From Streptomyces melanogenes (GTDB taxonomy: Bacteria; Actinomycetota; Actinomycetes; Streptomycetales; Streptomycetaceae), in contig NZ_BMTS01000007.1 in the NCBI RefSeq assembly GCF_014649795.1, forward strand, positions 248,001 to 312,000: a DNA stretch of 64,000 bases, written 5' to 3'. The notes beneath the pieces are model-generated. The model had not been told where the DNA came from. It was given only the letters and a program-made list of their open reading frames with translations, and made no database searches. The position numbers and the translations under genes are program-made. Of the stretch, positions 35,003-43,442 are shown piece after piece (the stretch's first letter is position 1; each line of letters begins with the position of its first letter).

Positions 35003-35801
35003 GCGCCTCACAGACTGGAAGAAGTCGCTGGATGTCGCGTTCTTCGCGACCCGGATGAACTTCCGCAGCCATCTGGTCCACCCCGGTGAGGTGGTGCTCG
35101 CCAATCTGGGGGCCCTCGTCCAAGCGGTGTCCGGTGCCGCCGTGTTCATGCTGGCGCTGTCGACGACCGGCGTGATCCACGGCTGGACCCTCGCGCAATG
35201 GGCCGTACTCACCGGTTTCACGGCTGTGGCCCGTGCTCTGTGGAACACGGTCTTCTTCGGCACCCTGGACATCCCCGACATGGTTCGCTCCGGCGAACTC
35301 GACCACTACCTCGTCCGCCCCGCCAACCCGCTGATGCTCATCCTCTTCTCCAAGGTCGACACGGACGTCTGGATCGAGATCGTGATCGGCCTCACCACCA
35401 TGGGGGTGGCACTCCACGTCAGCGGCACCGAACTCACCGCACAAGTAATGCTGTTCATCCCGGTCGCCCTCATCGGTGCGGCACTCGTCTTCGCCGCCAT
35501 GCATCTCGCCGTCACCTCACTGTCGTTCTGGCTGCGGCACGACGCCATGCTGTCCATGTTGATCTGGCGGCTCGACAGCTTCGCGCAACTACCGATGAGC
35601 TTCTACCCGAAGTGGGTGCTGGCCGCATTCTCGACGGTCGTCCCGTTCGCCTTCGTCGGCTACTACCCATGCCTCTACATCCTCGGCAAGACGAGCTCGC
35701 CCCTCGTGTGGGCGTTCCCCCTGGCAGGCCCCCTGCTCATGATCCCCGCAGTCGTGCTGTGGCGACGCGGTCTCACCCGCTACAGCAGCACCGGCACCTG
35801 A
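34995..35801 (+). CDS. ABC-2 family permease 2
   Basis: A 268-residue membrane protein, partner of the previous permease. It starts KKSLDVAFFATRMNFRSHL and has six helices, including VSGAAVFMLALSTTGVI, VALIGAALVFAAMHLAV and WAFPLAGPLLMIPAVVL. The GTG start at 34995 overlaps the stop of permease 1. The ATPase plus two unlike permeases is the full complement of this exporter class. Confidence 0.85.
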   Translation: MAERLTDWKKSLDVAFFATRMNFRSHLVHPGEVVLANLGALVQAVSGAAVFMLALSTTGVIHGWTLAQWAVLTGFTAVARALWNTVFFGTLDIPDMVRSGELDHYLVRPANPLMLILFSKVDTDVWIEIVIGLTTMGVALHVSGTELTAQVMLFIPVALIGAALVFAAMHLAVTSLSFWLRHDAMLSMLIWRLDSFAQLPMSFYPKWVLAAFSTVVPFAFVGYYPCLYILGKTSSPLVWAFPLAGPLLMIPAVVLWRRGLTRYSSTGT

Positions 35802-35812
35802 GGAGCCACGCA

Positions 35813-36526
35813 GTGAACCACCTCGCGGCGTTCGAGCGCGACGGATACCTCGTCCTGGACCTCTTCTCCGAGGACGAGGTGGCGCGGATGAAGCAGATGC
35901 TCTCCGCCCTCATCAATCCGCCGGCCTCCGAACGGCACCCCCGCCTGCATGTCCACGCCGCGTCGCAGGTCCCCCTGCCGCGACTCGACCCGTACAACCC
36001 GTACGCCGTCTGGAAGATCGTCAACACCCCGCTCGCCGGGGACGACTGGTACGCCCTCATCCACAACCGGCGCGTCCTCGACGTCATCGGCGAGCTCCTG
36101 GGGCCGGACATCAACCTCCACATGGGGTTCGCCCGCCTGCGCCCCTCCGGGCTGCGGGCCGAGGAGGGCTGGCACCGCGACCTCGAAACCGACCAGCACA
36201 CCCTGCCGGAACTGGTCACCGCGCTCATCTACCTCGACGACATGGACGCCGAATCCGGTGCCACCTTGGTCTGGCCGGGCAGCCACCGGCACGACGAGCC
36301 GACACCCGCCGACCATGAAGCCGTCCCGGTGTCAGTCCGCCAGGGCTCCGTCCTCTTCCTGCACTGCCTCACCGTGCACCGCGCCAGCACCAACCGCACG
36401 ACGCGCCACCGCTCCATCCTGATCAACGAGTACAAGAGCGCCCGGACAATAGAGCTCACCCCCAACGACGCCGCCTTCGGCGACCTGCCGCTGCGCAGAG
36501 GGGGCCGAAACCTTGTAGAGCTGTGA
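35813..36526 (+). CDS. PhyH-like Fe(II)/2OG dioxygenase
   Basis: A 237-residue phytanoyl-CoA dioxygenase-family enzyme: FERDGYLVLDLFSEDEV at the start, the metal-binding HxD in EEGWHRDLETDQHTL near residue 120, LIYLDDMDAESGATLVWPG in the middle, and the distal His with the 2OG-binding Arg region in LTVHRASTNRTTRHRSILI near 187-200. All metal ligands are present. It is the third 2OG oxygenase of the locus and is last in the operon, after the exporter; it could tailor the peptide or a cleaved product. GTG 35813 has GAGGAG 12 bp upstream. Confidence 0.85.
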   Translation: MNHLAAFERDGYLVLDLFSEDEVARMKQMLSALINPPASERHPRLHVHAASQVPLPRLDPYNPYAVWKIVNTPLAGDDWYALIHNRRVLDVIGELLGPDINLHMGFARLRPSGLRAEEGWHRDLETDQHTLPELVTALIYLDDMDAESGATLVWPGSHRHDEPTPADHEAVPVSVRQGSVLFLHCLTVHRASTNRTTRHRSILINEYKSARTIELTPNDAAFGDLPLRRGGRNLVEL

Positions 36527-36557
36527 CGGCGGAGGGCTTGTGCCCGGGCTCAAACGG

Positions 36558-39515
36558 TCAGGGCTTCAGCCGTGCCGCCGCCTCCGCCGCCTCGGGCAAC
36601 CCCGCCTTGGTGAAGACCTCCAGCGCCTCGGCGGCGTGCGCCCGGGCCTCCTCCAACTGTCCGGCGTCGGAGGAGGTACGGGCGTGGATGAGCAGGGCGT
36701 AGCCCCGGTCCCGGGCGCGGTCCGGGGTGGTGCGGAAGTACGACACCGCCTGCCCCGCCATCTCGAGCGCGGCCTCGATGCGGCCCAGGACGCGCAGGGT
36801 CTCGGCGGACCGGTAGTGGGCCTGCGCCCGCTGGCCGGGGATCCGCTCGGCCTCGCACACCTCCAGGCACTCGGTGTAGCTGTCGAGCGCCTCGTGCGGG
36901 CGGTGCAGTTCGTGCAGGGCCTGGCCGCGTACGCACAGCGCGTGGGCCACCCCGTGGGGGTCCGCCATGGTACGCAGGGCGGCCAGCGCTTCCTCGCAGG
37001 AGGGCAGTGCCTCGGCGGCGCGGCCGCCGCGGATCCGGGCCAGGGCCGCGTTGAGCGTGGTGATCAGCTCGGCCGAGCGCTGGCCCTGCGTCCGGGCCAG
37101 GGCGAGCGCCTGGTCGAAGTGGGCGGCCGCGTCGTCGTACCGCTGCTCGAACTGGGCGATGACACCGAGGTCGTTGCAGGCCTGTTGGAGGATGGTCCGG
37201 TCGCCGGCCCGGCGGCAGGCCTCGGCGGCGCGTTCGGAGTGGGTGCGCGCCTGGCGGAGCCGGGTCGCCTGGAGCGCCGCGTTGCCGCAGATGAAGTGGG
37301 CGCGGCCGGCCGCGCGATGGGCACCGGCGCGGGTCGCGGTGTCGGCGAGCTCCGCGGACGTCACGGCCATCTTGGCGTACGGGATGTCCTGGCCGAAGGA
37401 GCTGAGTGCCACCAGGAGGTCGGCGGCCATCGTCAGCAGGACCGGATCGGGGCTGCCCGGCCCCCTCAGCAGCAGCCGGACGGTGTGGACGGCGCAGTCC
37501 GACTCGGCGACGACCCACTGACGGGCCTCGGCGAGCCCGGCGAACGCGTTGCCGGGCTCGGCGACGGTTTCGGCGATGGTGCTGTGCACCGGGTCGCCCG
37601 GCACCATCCGCTGGAACGCCGCGGCCGCCCGGTGCAGCAGATGGTGCAGGAGGCGGCGGGCCACCGTGAAGTGGTCGTCCGCCGACGCGTCCTCGGGTCG
37701 GGGCAGATGCAGGGCGAAGTCCCGGCCGAGGTCGTGGTAGCGGTAGCGGCCGGGCTCCGGGGACTCCAGCAGCGCCGCGTCCACCAGCGCCTCCAGGAGC
37801 TCTTCGGCGTCGCGTTCGCTCAGAGCCAGCGCCGCCGCGGCGGCCTCCAGGGAGATGCTCGGCCAGGTCACCGGGGCGAGCGAGCGGAACGCCCGGGCCT
37901 GATCCCTGGTGAGCTGGCGGTAGCCGAGTTCGAAGACGGCGGCCACCGCCAGGTCGTCGGCCTGCAACTCGGTCAGCCGCCGACGCTCATCGGCCAGCCG
38001 CGCCGCCAGCTGCGCCACCGTCCAGCCCGGCCGCGCGGACAGCCGGGCCGCCACGATGCGTACCGCCAGCGGCAGATGGGCGCAGGCGCCGACGAGTTCC
38101 TGCGCGGCCGACTCCTCCCGGTCGATGCGCTCGGCGCCCGCGATGTGCCGCAGCAGCGAGAGGGCCTCGTCGCGGGTGAACTCGGCGAGCTGGACATGGT
38201 TGCCGGACGGCACACCGGCGAGGCGCGCCCGGCTGGTGACGATCACCCCGCAGCGCACGGCGCCCGGCAGCAGCGGTTTGACCTGGGCGGTGTCCCGGGC
38301 GTCGTCGAGCAGCAGCAGGACCCGTCGGTCGTCGAGGACGGTACGGAACAGCCGGGCGCGGTCCTCGACCGAGCCGGGTATCTCCTGGCGGGGCACGCCC
38401 AGCGCGGACAGGAAGCCGGCCAGCACCGCGGCGGGAGTCGTCGCGTCCGCGCTGGTGCCCCGTAGATCGGCGTAGAGCTGGCCGTCGGGGTAGGCGTCCT
38501 TGACCTGGTGGGCGACGCGCAGCGCCAGGGCGCTCTTGCCGATGCCGCCCATCCCGCTGACCGTGGCGATCGCCAGCGTGCCGCGCTCCTCGTCGGTGAG
38601 GCTCCGGTTCAGGGTGGTGAGGGCGTTCGTGCGGCCGCTGAAGTCGGCGACGTCCGCGGGAAGTTGTGCCGGGCGCGCGAAGGCGCCGGTGGTGCTGCGC
38701 CCGGCGCCGTCGGGGTCCTCGGGGCGGGCCGCGGGGACGGCGGGGGCCTGGGTGCGCACCGGCGCCAGCAGCGCGGGGTCACCCCGCAGGATGCGCTGGT
38801 GCAGCACCTGGAGTTCCGGGCCCGGGTCGAGGCCGAGCTCCGCGGCGAGCACATCGCGGGCATCGGCGAACACGGCGAGGGCGTCGGCCTGGCGTCCGGC
38901 GGCGAACAGGGCGCGCATCAGGAACCCGTACGGCCGCTCACGCAGCGGCCGCTCCTTGATGAACCCGGTGAGCGCCGGGATCACCTGGGCGGGGCGGCCC
39001 AGCAGGATGTCGAGGTCGAACCGCTCCTCCAGGAGGTTCAGGCGCAGTTCGGCCAGCCGGGAGCGCTGGCGGTCGGCGAACGGCCCCGGCACTCCGGCGA
39101 GCGGTTCGCCACGCCACAGCGCCACCGCCTCGGAGAGCAGTTCGGCGCACTCGTCGTAGCGCTCGGCCTTGCGGGCGTGCGCCGCCTCGGTGGCCAGGTG
39201 TTCGGCGCGGAGCGCGTCGATGCGGAGCGGCTCGGCGGTGAACCGGTAGCCGTCGTTCGCGGAAGCCAGTACCTGGGGGTCGCCGCCGTTGTTCTCCAGG
39301 AGCTTGCGCAGCTTCCAGACGTTGGTCCGCAGGATCATCACCGCGGATCCCGGTGCCGCCTCGCCCCACACGTCGTTCATCAGCTCGTGCAGGGGGACCA
39401 CATGTCCGGCGCGCAGCGCCAGCGCGGCCAGTGTCGCCTGCTGCTGGGGGGAGCCTCCTGACACGACGGCGTCGCCGGTTTGGATGCCCACCGCTCCGAG
39501 CACGAAGAATTCCAC
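36558..39515 (-). CDS. AfsR-type SARP regulator (BTAD, NB-ARC, TPR)
   Basis: A 985-residue regulator: winged helix and BTAD to about residue 260 (FFVLGAVGIQTGD, LHELMNDVWGEAAPG, FADARDVLAAELGLDPGPE); NB-ARC with Walker A SGMGGIGKSALALRV near 318, Walker B RVLLLLDDARDTAQV near 402 and HLPLAVRIVAARL near 490; a TPR-like C-terminus (AGRAHFICGNAALQA, QACNDLGVIAQFEQ). The GTG at 39515 is preferred (GGGGGGA just before, conserved VEFFVLG start); an ATG 22 codons earlier (39581) is possible. It lies between the RiPP and NRPS loci, convergent with the former, and could control either. Same architecture as 4135-7092. Confidence 0.88.
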   Translation of the reverse strand: MEFFVLGAVGIQTGDAVVSGGSPQQQATLAALALRAGHVVPLHELMNDVWGEAAPGSAVMILRTNVWKLRKLLENNGGDPQVLASANDGYRFTAEPLRIDALRAEHLATEAAHARKAERYDECAELLSEAVALWRGEPLAGVPGPFADRQRSRLAELRLNLLEERFDLDILLGRPAQVIPALTGFIKERPLRERPYGFLMRALFAAGRQADALAVFADARDVLAAELGLDPGPELQVLHQRILRGDPALLAPVRTQAPAVPAARPEDPDGAGRSTTGAFARPAQLPADVADFSGRTNALTTLNRSLTDEERGTLAIATVSGMGGIGKSALALRVAHQVKDAYPDGQLYADLRGTSADATTPAAVLAGFLSALGVPRQEIPGSVEDRARLFRTVLDDRRVLLLLDDARDTAQVKPLLPGAVRCGVIVTSRARLAGVPSGNHVQLAEFTRDEALSLLRHIAGAERIDREESAAQELVGACAHLPLAVRIVAARLSARPGWTVAQLAARLADERRRLTELQADDLAVAAVFELGYRQLTRDQARAFRSLAPVTWPSISLEAAAAALALSERDAEELLEALVDAALLESPEPGRYRYHDLGRDFALHLPRPEDASADDHFTVARRLLHHLLHRAAAAFQRMVPGDPVHSTIAETVAEPGNAFAGLAEARQWVVAESDCAVHTVRLLLRGPGSPDPVLLTMAADLLVALSSFGQDIPYAKMAVTSAELADTATRAGAHRAAGRAHFICGNAALQATRLRQARTHSERAAEACRRAGDRTILQQACNDLGVIAQFEQRYDDAAAHFDQALALARTQGQRSAELITTLNAALARIRGGRAAEALPSCEEALAALRTMADPHGVAHALCVRGQALHELHRPHEALDSYTECLEVCEAERIPGQRAQAHYRSAETLRVLGRIEAALEMAGQAVSYFRTTPDRARDRGYALLIHARTSSDAGQLEEARAHAAEALEVFTKAGLPEAAEAAARLKP

Positions 39516-39699
39516 GGTCCCCCCGGGTGTTCCGCATGACTCACCGGCGTGTTCCGCCTGGTCAGGGCGGTGGCCGGTCAATGGAGCGTCATCCTACGGG
39601 CCGAAGGTGTCCTGGAGGGGGTATCCCTGGGACGGGCGTATTTCGTGTCGGGTCCCGGGCCGGTCCGTGGGTGCGCCGCCTGTGTGGCGGGGCCGCCGG

Positions 39700-40677
39700 T
39701 CACACCCAGCCCAGGCGTGCCGCGCGCAGCCCCGCCTCGAACCGGCTGCGGGCGCCCAGCCGTTCGTTGAGCGAGGCCATGATCCGCCGGGCGGTGCGCG
39801 CCGAGATGTGCAGCTGGACCGCGGCGGATTCGTCGGTGTGCCCCTGGGCGAGCAGGGTGAGCAGGGCCCGCTCCTGCTCGTTGGGCACATGGCGGTCCTC
39901 GGCCGCGTCGCCGCACAGCGGGGCGGCGCCGCCCCAGACCCGCTCGAAGAGGGCGAGCAGGGGAGCGACCATGCCGGGGGCGGAGAGCTGGAGTGCGCCC
40001 TTGCCGCTGTCGGCCGGGTCCATCGGCACCAGGACGTGTGAGCGGTCGACCACGACCAACGGGGTCGGCAGTGCGGCGACGGTGCGGAACTGGCCTCCGT
40101 GTGCGACCAGCGCGCGGGTGTAGCCGAGGGTCGCCGGGTCGTCGCGGATGCCGTCCAGGGCAACGGTGCGGATCGCCACCCCGCGCTGGAGGGCCAACGT
40201 GTCGCCCTGGCGCGCGGCTTCCAGCGCGGCCGCCGGCTGGGTGTCCGCCATGAAGGTGAGGATCTCGTGCTGGGCTTCCAGGGTCAGCCGCTCCAGGCGC
40301 CGTCGCACCGCGTCCGTCCCGGCCAGGTGCTCGACGCCGTCCGCCCGCTGCTGGGCGGGGCCGCCCGAACCGGCGAGGATGCGGACCAGTGCCTGGTGGC
40401 TGCTGGCCACCTGGTGCTGGCGCCGGAGCAGTTCGTCGTGCTGCTGGTCGAGCAGTCGCTTGACTCCGAGGACCGGGTCGACCACGGTGAACCGACTGGG
40501 CGCCTCGAACGACATCTGCACCAGTTGCAGCGCGAACAGCCGGTCGAGGCAGGCGCGGATCGCGTCCGGTGCGACGGCCAGCTCGGCGGCGATCTCGGTC
40601 ACGCCCAGGGCCGGCCGGTCGAGCATCGTCTGGTACACCGTACGGTCCAGCGCCTCCAGGCCGAGCGTCGCGGACAT
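39700..40677 (-). CDS. LuxR-family regulator with TrmB-like N-terminal winged helix
   Basis: A 325-residue transcription factor. The N-terminus is a winged helix (YQTMLDRPALGVTEIAAEL, CLDRLFALQLVQMSFE), then a PLDc/TrmB-like middle domain (EILTFMADTQPAAALEAAR, VVVDRSHVLVPMDP). It ends with a LuxR HTH (NEQERALLTLLAQGHTDE, VQLHISARTARRIMASLNE). This layout is common among pathway-specific regulators next to NRPS clusters. It is divergent from the NRPS operon, and two perfect palindromes lie 29-58 bp upstream of its start, fitting auto-control and control of the operon. Confidence 0.88.
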   Translation of the reverse strand: MSATLGLEALDRTVYQTMLDRPALGVTEIAAELAVAPDAIRACLDRLFALQLVQMSFEAPSRFTVVDPVLGVKRLLDQQHDELLRRQHQVASSHQALVRILAGSGGPAQQRADGVEHLAGTDAVRRRLERLTLEAQHEILTFMADTQPAAALEAARQGDTLALQRGVAIRTVALDGIRDDPATLGYTRALVAHGGQFRTVAALPTPLVVVDRSHVLVPMDPADSGKGALQLSAPGMVAPLLALFERVWGGAAPLCGDAAEDRHVPNEQERALLTLLAQGHTDESAAVQLHISARTARRIMASLNERLGARSRFEAGLRAARLGWV

Positions 40678-40969
40678 TCCCTACCCCCATCGTGTGCCGA
40701 TCTCCCAGCGGATCCGCTGTTCCCGCGGATCCGCGCCCAGTGTGGGACGCGGCCATCTACAGCCCATACATCTCGCGTCTATACGCATCCGCGAGGGACG
40801 CGAAGCGGTGTCACAAAGCGGCCTGTCCGCTTCTGACCAGCCAAAACCCGTTCCCCCTGGGGTGGATGGCGTTGAGGATGGGGTCATCGCCGCGGCGCAG
40901 CGCCGGGCGGTTCCCAAATCTTCTTCCTCCCATTTCTGCTGAGGGCACCTCCATGACTTCTTCGTTGCC
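40678..40969. other. Divergent promoter region of the NRPS cluster
   Basis: Holds the two BamHI-like palindromes at 40706-40735 and, at 40953, a 23-codon ATG frame (TSSLPCAVRTTF) with GAGGGC upstream that stops at 41024. That frame may be a leader peptide, or the true start of the next gene if one base is missing. Confidence 0.45.
40706..40735. promoter_or_regulatory. Paired palindromes sharing CGGATCCG
   Basis: CAGCGGATCCGCTG (40706-40719) and CGCGGATCCGCG (40724-40735) are each perfect palindromes; their centres are 17 bp apart. They are 29-58 bp upstream of the LuxR-type gene, so they are good operator candidates. Confidence 0.5.
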
Positions 40970-41338
40970 GTGCGCCGTCCGTACGACCTTCGCGGTGGCC
41001 GCTCGCCACCCGGCCCGGAACTGACGTACTCCCCAGTGGAGCTGACCGTCGTCACCCTCGACGCGGTCGACCCCGCGGCGGTCCGCCCGACGGACGGCGC
41101 CCGCATCGTCGACCTGCTCTGGACGGCGGCGGCCGACGGCGAACGCCTGGAACACATCAGCGTCCAGGTCGACCGTCCGGGCCGCCTCCACCTCGGGATG
41201 TTCATCGCGGCGACCGGGGAACGCACCACCCGGTCCACGGCGCTGGCGCTCTGCCGCCGTGCGCTCGCGATGTCGCCCCTGCTCGGCGGCTGGCGGATCG
41301 CCGTCGCCCCGCCCGCTCGACGCACCCCCCTGTCCTGA
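40970..41338 (+). CDS. Hypothetical protein, first gene of the NRPS operon
   Basis: Up to 122 residues; the convincing part starts at LTYSPVELTVVTLDAVD and continues with DLLWTAAADGERLEHISVQ, LHLGMFIAATGERTTRS and LCRRALAMSPLLGGWR. It looks like a small alpha/beta protein without catalytic motifs. The start is uncertain: GTG 40970 has no SD, GTG 41051 is within the good part, and a nearby ATG at 40953 with an SD is in another frame. It is 38 bp ahead of the MbtH gene and should be co-transcribed. Similar small unknown proteins accompany several actinobacterial NRPS clusters; I cannot give a function. Confidence 0.6.
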   Translation: MRRPYDLRGGRSPPGPELTYSPVELTVVTLDAVDPAAVRPTDGARIVDLLWTAAADGERLEHISVQVDRPGRLHLGMFIAATGERTTRSTALALCRRALAMSPLLGGWRIAVAPPARRTPLS

Positions 41339-41376
41339 CCCTTTCCGACGAAACAGATGAAACACGAGGAGCACCC

Positions 41377-41589
41377 GTGACCAACCCCTTCGAGGACGAA
41401 GAGGCCGTCTACCTCGTCCTGGTGAACGACGAGAACCAGCACTCGCTGTGGCCCGCCTCCCTCGCGGTGCCCGCCGGCTGGCGCACCACGCACGGCCCGG
41501 CCGCCCGCCAGGTGTGCCTGGACGCCATCGAGGAGACCTGGACCGATCTGCGCCCGGCGAGCCTGATCGCCGCCACGAAGGAGGTCTGA
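41377..41589 (+). CDS. MbtH-like protein
   Basis: A 70-residue NRPS helper that binds and activates adenylation domains. The invariant pattern is present: NPFEDE at the start, YLVLVNDENQHSLWP, VPAGWRTTHGP and CLDAIEETWTDLRPASL, including the three conserved Trp. GTG 41377 has GAGGAG 9 bp upstream. Its presence suggests that one or more A domains of this cluster need MbtH, often those for Ser, Hpg or beta-hydroxylated residues. Confidence 0.95.
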   Translation: MTNPFEDEEAVYLVLVNDENQHSLWPASLAVPAGWRTTHGPAARQVCLDAIEETWTDLRPASLIAATKEV

Positions 41590-41592
41590 GCC

Positions 41593-42435
41593 ATGACGAC
41601 CCAGCGCACCGCCCGGCCCCGGCACTACCTGATGTGCCGCCCGAGCCACTTCACCGTCACCTACCAGATCAACCCGTGGATGGACCCGGCCAAGCCGACC
41701 GACACCGCGCTCGCCGTCCTCCAGTGGGAGCGGCTGTACGCGCTCTACCAGGAGCTCGGCCACACCGTCGAGCTGATCGACCCGGTGCCGGGCCTGCCCG
41801 ACATGGTGTACTCGGCCAACGGGGCCACGGTCCTGGACGACCGCGTCCTCGTCGCCAACTTCCGCCACGCTGAGCGCAAGGACGAGGCCGCCGCCTACCA
41901 GGCGTGGTTCGAGCAGCGCGGCTACCAGGTGGTGCACGCCGCCCGCCACACCAACGAGGGCGAAGGCGACTACCTCGTCGCCGGCGACCGCATCCTCGCC
42001 GGTACGGGCTTCCGCACCGACCTGGCCGCGCACGCCGAGGCCGAGCGGGTGCTCGGGGCGCCGGTGGTCAGCCTCACCCTGGTCGACCCGCGCTTCTACC
42101 ACCTGGACACCGCGCTGGCCGTACTGGACGACGGCGAAGTCATGTACTACCCGGGCGCGTTCTCCCCGGAGAGCCGCGAGGTGCTGCGCGAGCTGTACCC
42201 GGACGCGCTGCTCGCCGAGGAGGCCGACGCCGAGGTGTTCGGGCTCAACGCCGTCTCGGACGGGCGCAACGTGCTGCTCCCGGAGACCGCGGGCAACCTC
42301 GCGGACCGGCTCGCCGACCGCGGCTTCACCCCGATCGGCGTGGATCTGTCGGAGCTGCTCAAGGGCGGCGGCAGCGTCAAGTGCTGCACCCTGGAGCTGC
42401 GCCACGCCCCGGCGGCCGCGGGCGGTGCGCGATGA
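41593..42435 (+). CDS. DDAH-like guanidine hydrolase (GME superfamily)
   Basis: A 280-residue enzyme of the guanidino-group-modifying superfamily (dimethylargininase type). The acidic substrate motif is DPVPGLPDMVYSANGA near residue 70-80. The catalytic His lies in VDPRFYHLDTALAVL near 173 and the catalytic Cys near 269 (KGGGSVKCCTLELR). Such enzymes make citrulline from Nω-methylarginine, or act on related guanidino compounds. Inside the NRPS operon it may supply or alter an Arg-derived monomer or a pendant guanidine on the peptide. It starts 4 bp after MbtH. Confidence 0.83.
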   Translation: MTTQRTARPRHYLMCRPSHFTVTYQINPWMDPAKPTDTALAVLQWERLYALYQELGHTVELIDPVPGLPDMVYSANGATVLDDRVLVANFRHAERKDEAAAYQAWFEQRGYQVVHAARHTNEGEGDYLVAGDRILAGTGFRTDLAAHAEAERVLGAPVVSLTLVDPRFYHLDTALAVLDDGEVMYYPGAFSPESREVLRELYPDALLAEEADAEVFGLNAVSDGRNVLLPETAGNLADRLADRGFTPIGVDLSELLKGGGSVKCCTLELRHAPAAAGGAR

Positions 42436-43442
42436 CCGCCGCGCTCCACTGGCTCACCGAGCCGGGCGCCCCCGCCACCGTCCGTGCGCCCGAGCTCGCC
42501 GACGCGGCGGCCGCCCGCGACTGGCTCGCCGCCCACCAGGACGAACTGCGCGCCGGGCTCCACAAGTTCGGCGCGGTCTACCTGCGTGGCCTGCCGGTCC
42601 ACAGCGTGGAGGACTTCGCGCTGGTGCGCGACGAGCTGATCTCGACCGCCACCCCGTACCGGGAGAAGGCCACCCCGCGCAGCGCGTACGGCAGCGGTGT
42701 CTTCTCCTCCACCGACCTGCCGGCCGCCCAGGCGATCCGGCCGCACAACGAGAACAGCTACACCCTGACCTTCCCCGGGCTGCTGCTGTTCGGCTGCCTG
42801 ACCGCACCCGAGGAGGGCGGCGCCACCCCGGTCGCCGACTGCCGCGAGGTGCTGCGCCTGCTCCCCACCGAGCTGGTCGAGCGGATGCGCGCACACGGCT
42901 GGGTGCTGACGCGCAACTACTCGCCCACCCTGTCGGTCGACTGGCAGGCCGCGTTCGCCGCCGAATCGGCGCAGGACGTCGAGCGGTACTGCGCCGAGAA
43001 CCTGATCTCCTGTCAGTGGCGCGAGGACGGCCATCTGCACACCGGGCAGGTGCGGCCCGGCATCATCCGCCATCCGCACACCGGCGACGAGGTGTGGTTC
43101 AACCACCTCGCGTTCTGGAGCGAGTTCTCGCTGGACGAGGACATCCGCGAGGTCCTGCTGGAGGAGCTCGGCCCGGACGGTCTGCCGTTCTCCACCGCCC
43201 TCGGCGACGGCATCGCCCTGACCGCCGAGGACCTGGCGGCCGTCAACGACGCCTACGACCGGGCCACCGTGCGCCGTGCCTGGCAGCCGGGTGACCTGAT
43301 GCTCGTCGACAACGTCCTGACCGCGCACGCCCGCGACCCCTTCCGGGGCGATCGCCGCATCCTGGTCGCCATGGGCGACCCGGTCGCGGTGACCGACTGC
43401 GCCCCGACCGTCGCCCCCGCCCCGGCGGTGCTCCATGGCTGA
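42432..43442 (+). CDS. TauD/SyrP-like Fe(II)/2OG oxygenase (HxE type)
   Basis: A 336-residue oxygenase of the clavaminate synthase-like group. The metal triad reads HxE in AIRPHNENSYTLTFPGLLL near residues 104-106, with the distal His in LMLVDNVLTAHARDPF near 297 and the 2OG-binding Arg in GDRRILVAMG near 306. HxE in place of HxD is characteristic of amino-acid beta-hydroxylases such as AsnO, VioC and SyrP. The likely substrate is an amino acid, free or tethered to the carrier domain of the next gene. ATG 42432 overlaps the previous stop, and the A-T gene overlaps its stop. Confidence 0.85.
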   Translation: MTAALHWLTEPGAPATVRAPELADAAAARDWLAAHQDELRAGLHKFGAVYLRGLPVHSVEDFALVRDELISTATPYREKATPRSAYGSGVFSSTDLPAAQAIRPHNENSYTLTFPGLLLFGCLTAPEEGGATPVADCREVLRLLPTELVERMRAHGWVLTRNYSPTLSVDWQAAFAAESAQDVERYCAENLISCQWREDGHLHTGQVRPGIIRHPHTGDEVWFNHLAFWSEFSLDEDIREVLLEELGPDGLPFSTALGDGIALTAEDLAAVNDAYDRATVRRAWQPGDLMLVDNVLTAHARDPFRGDRRILVAMGDPVAVTDCAPTVAPAPAVLHG

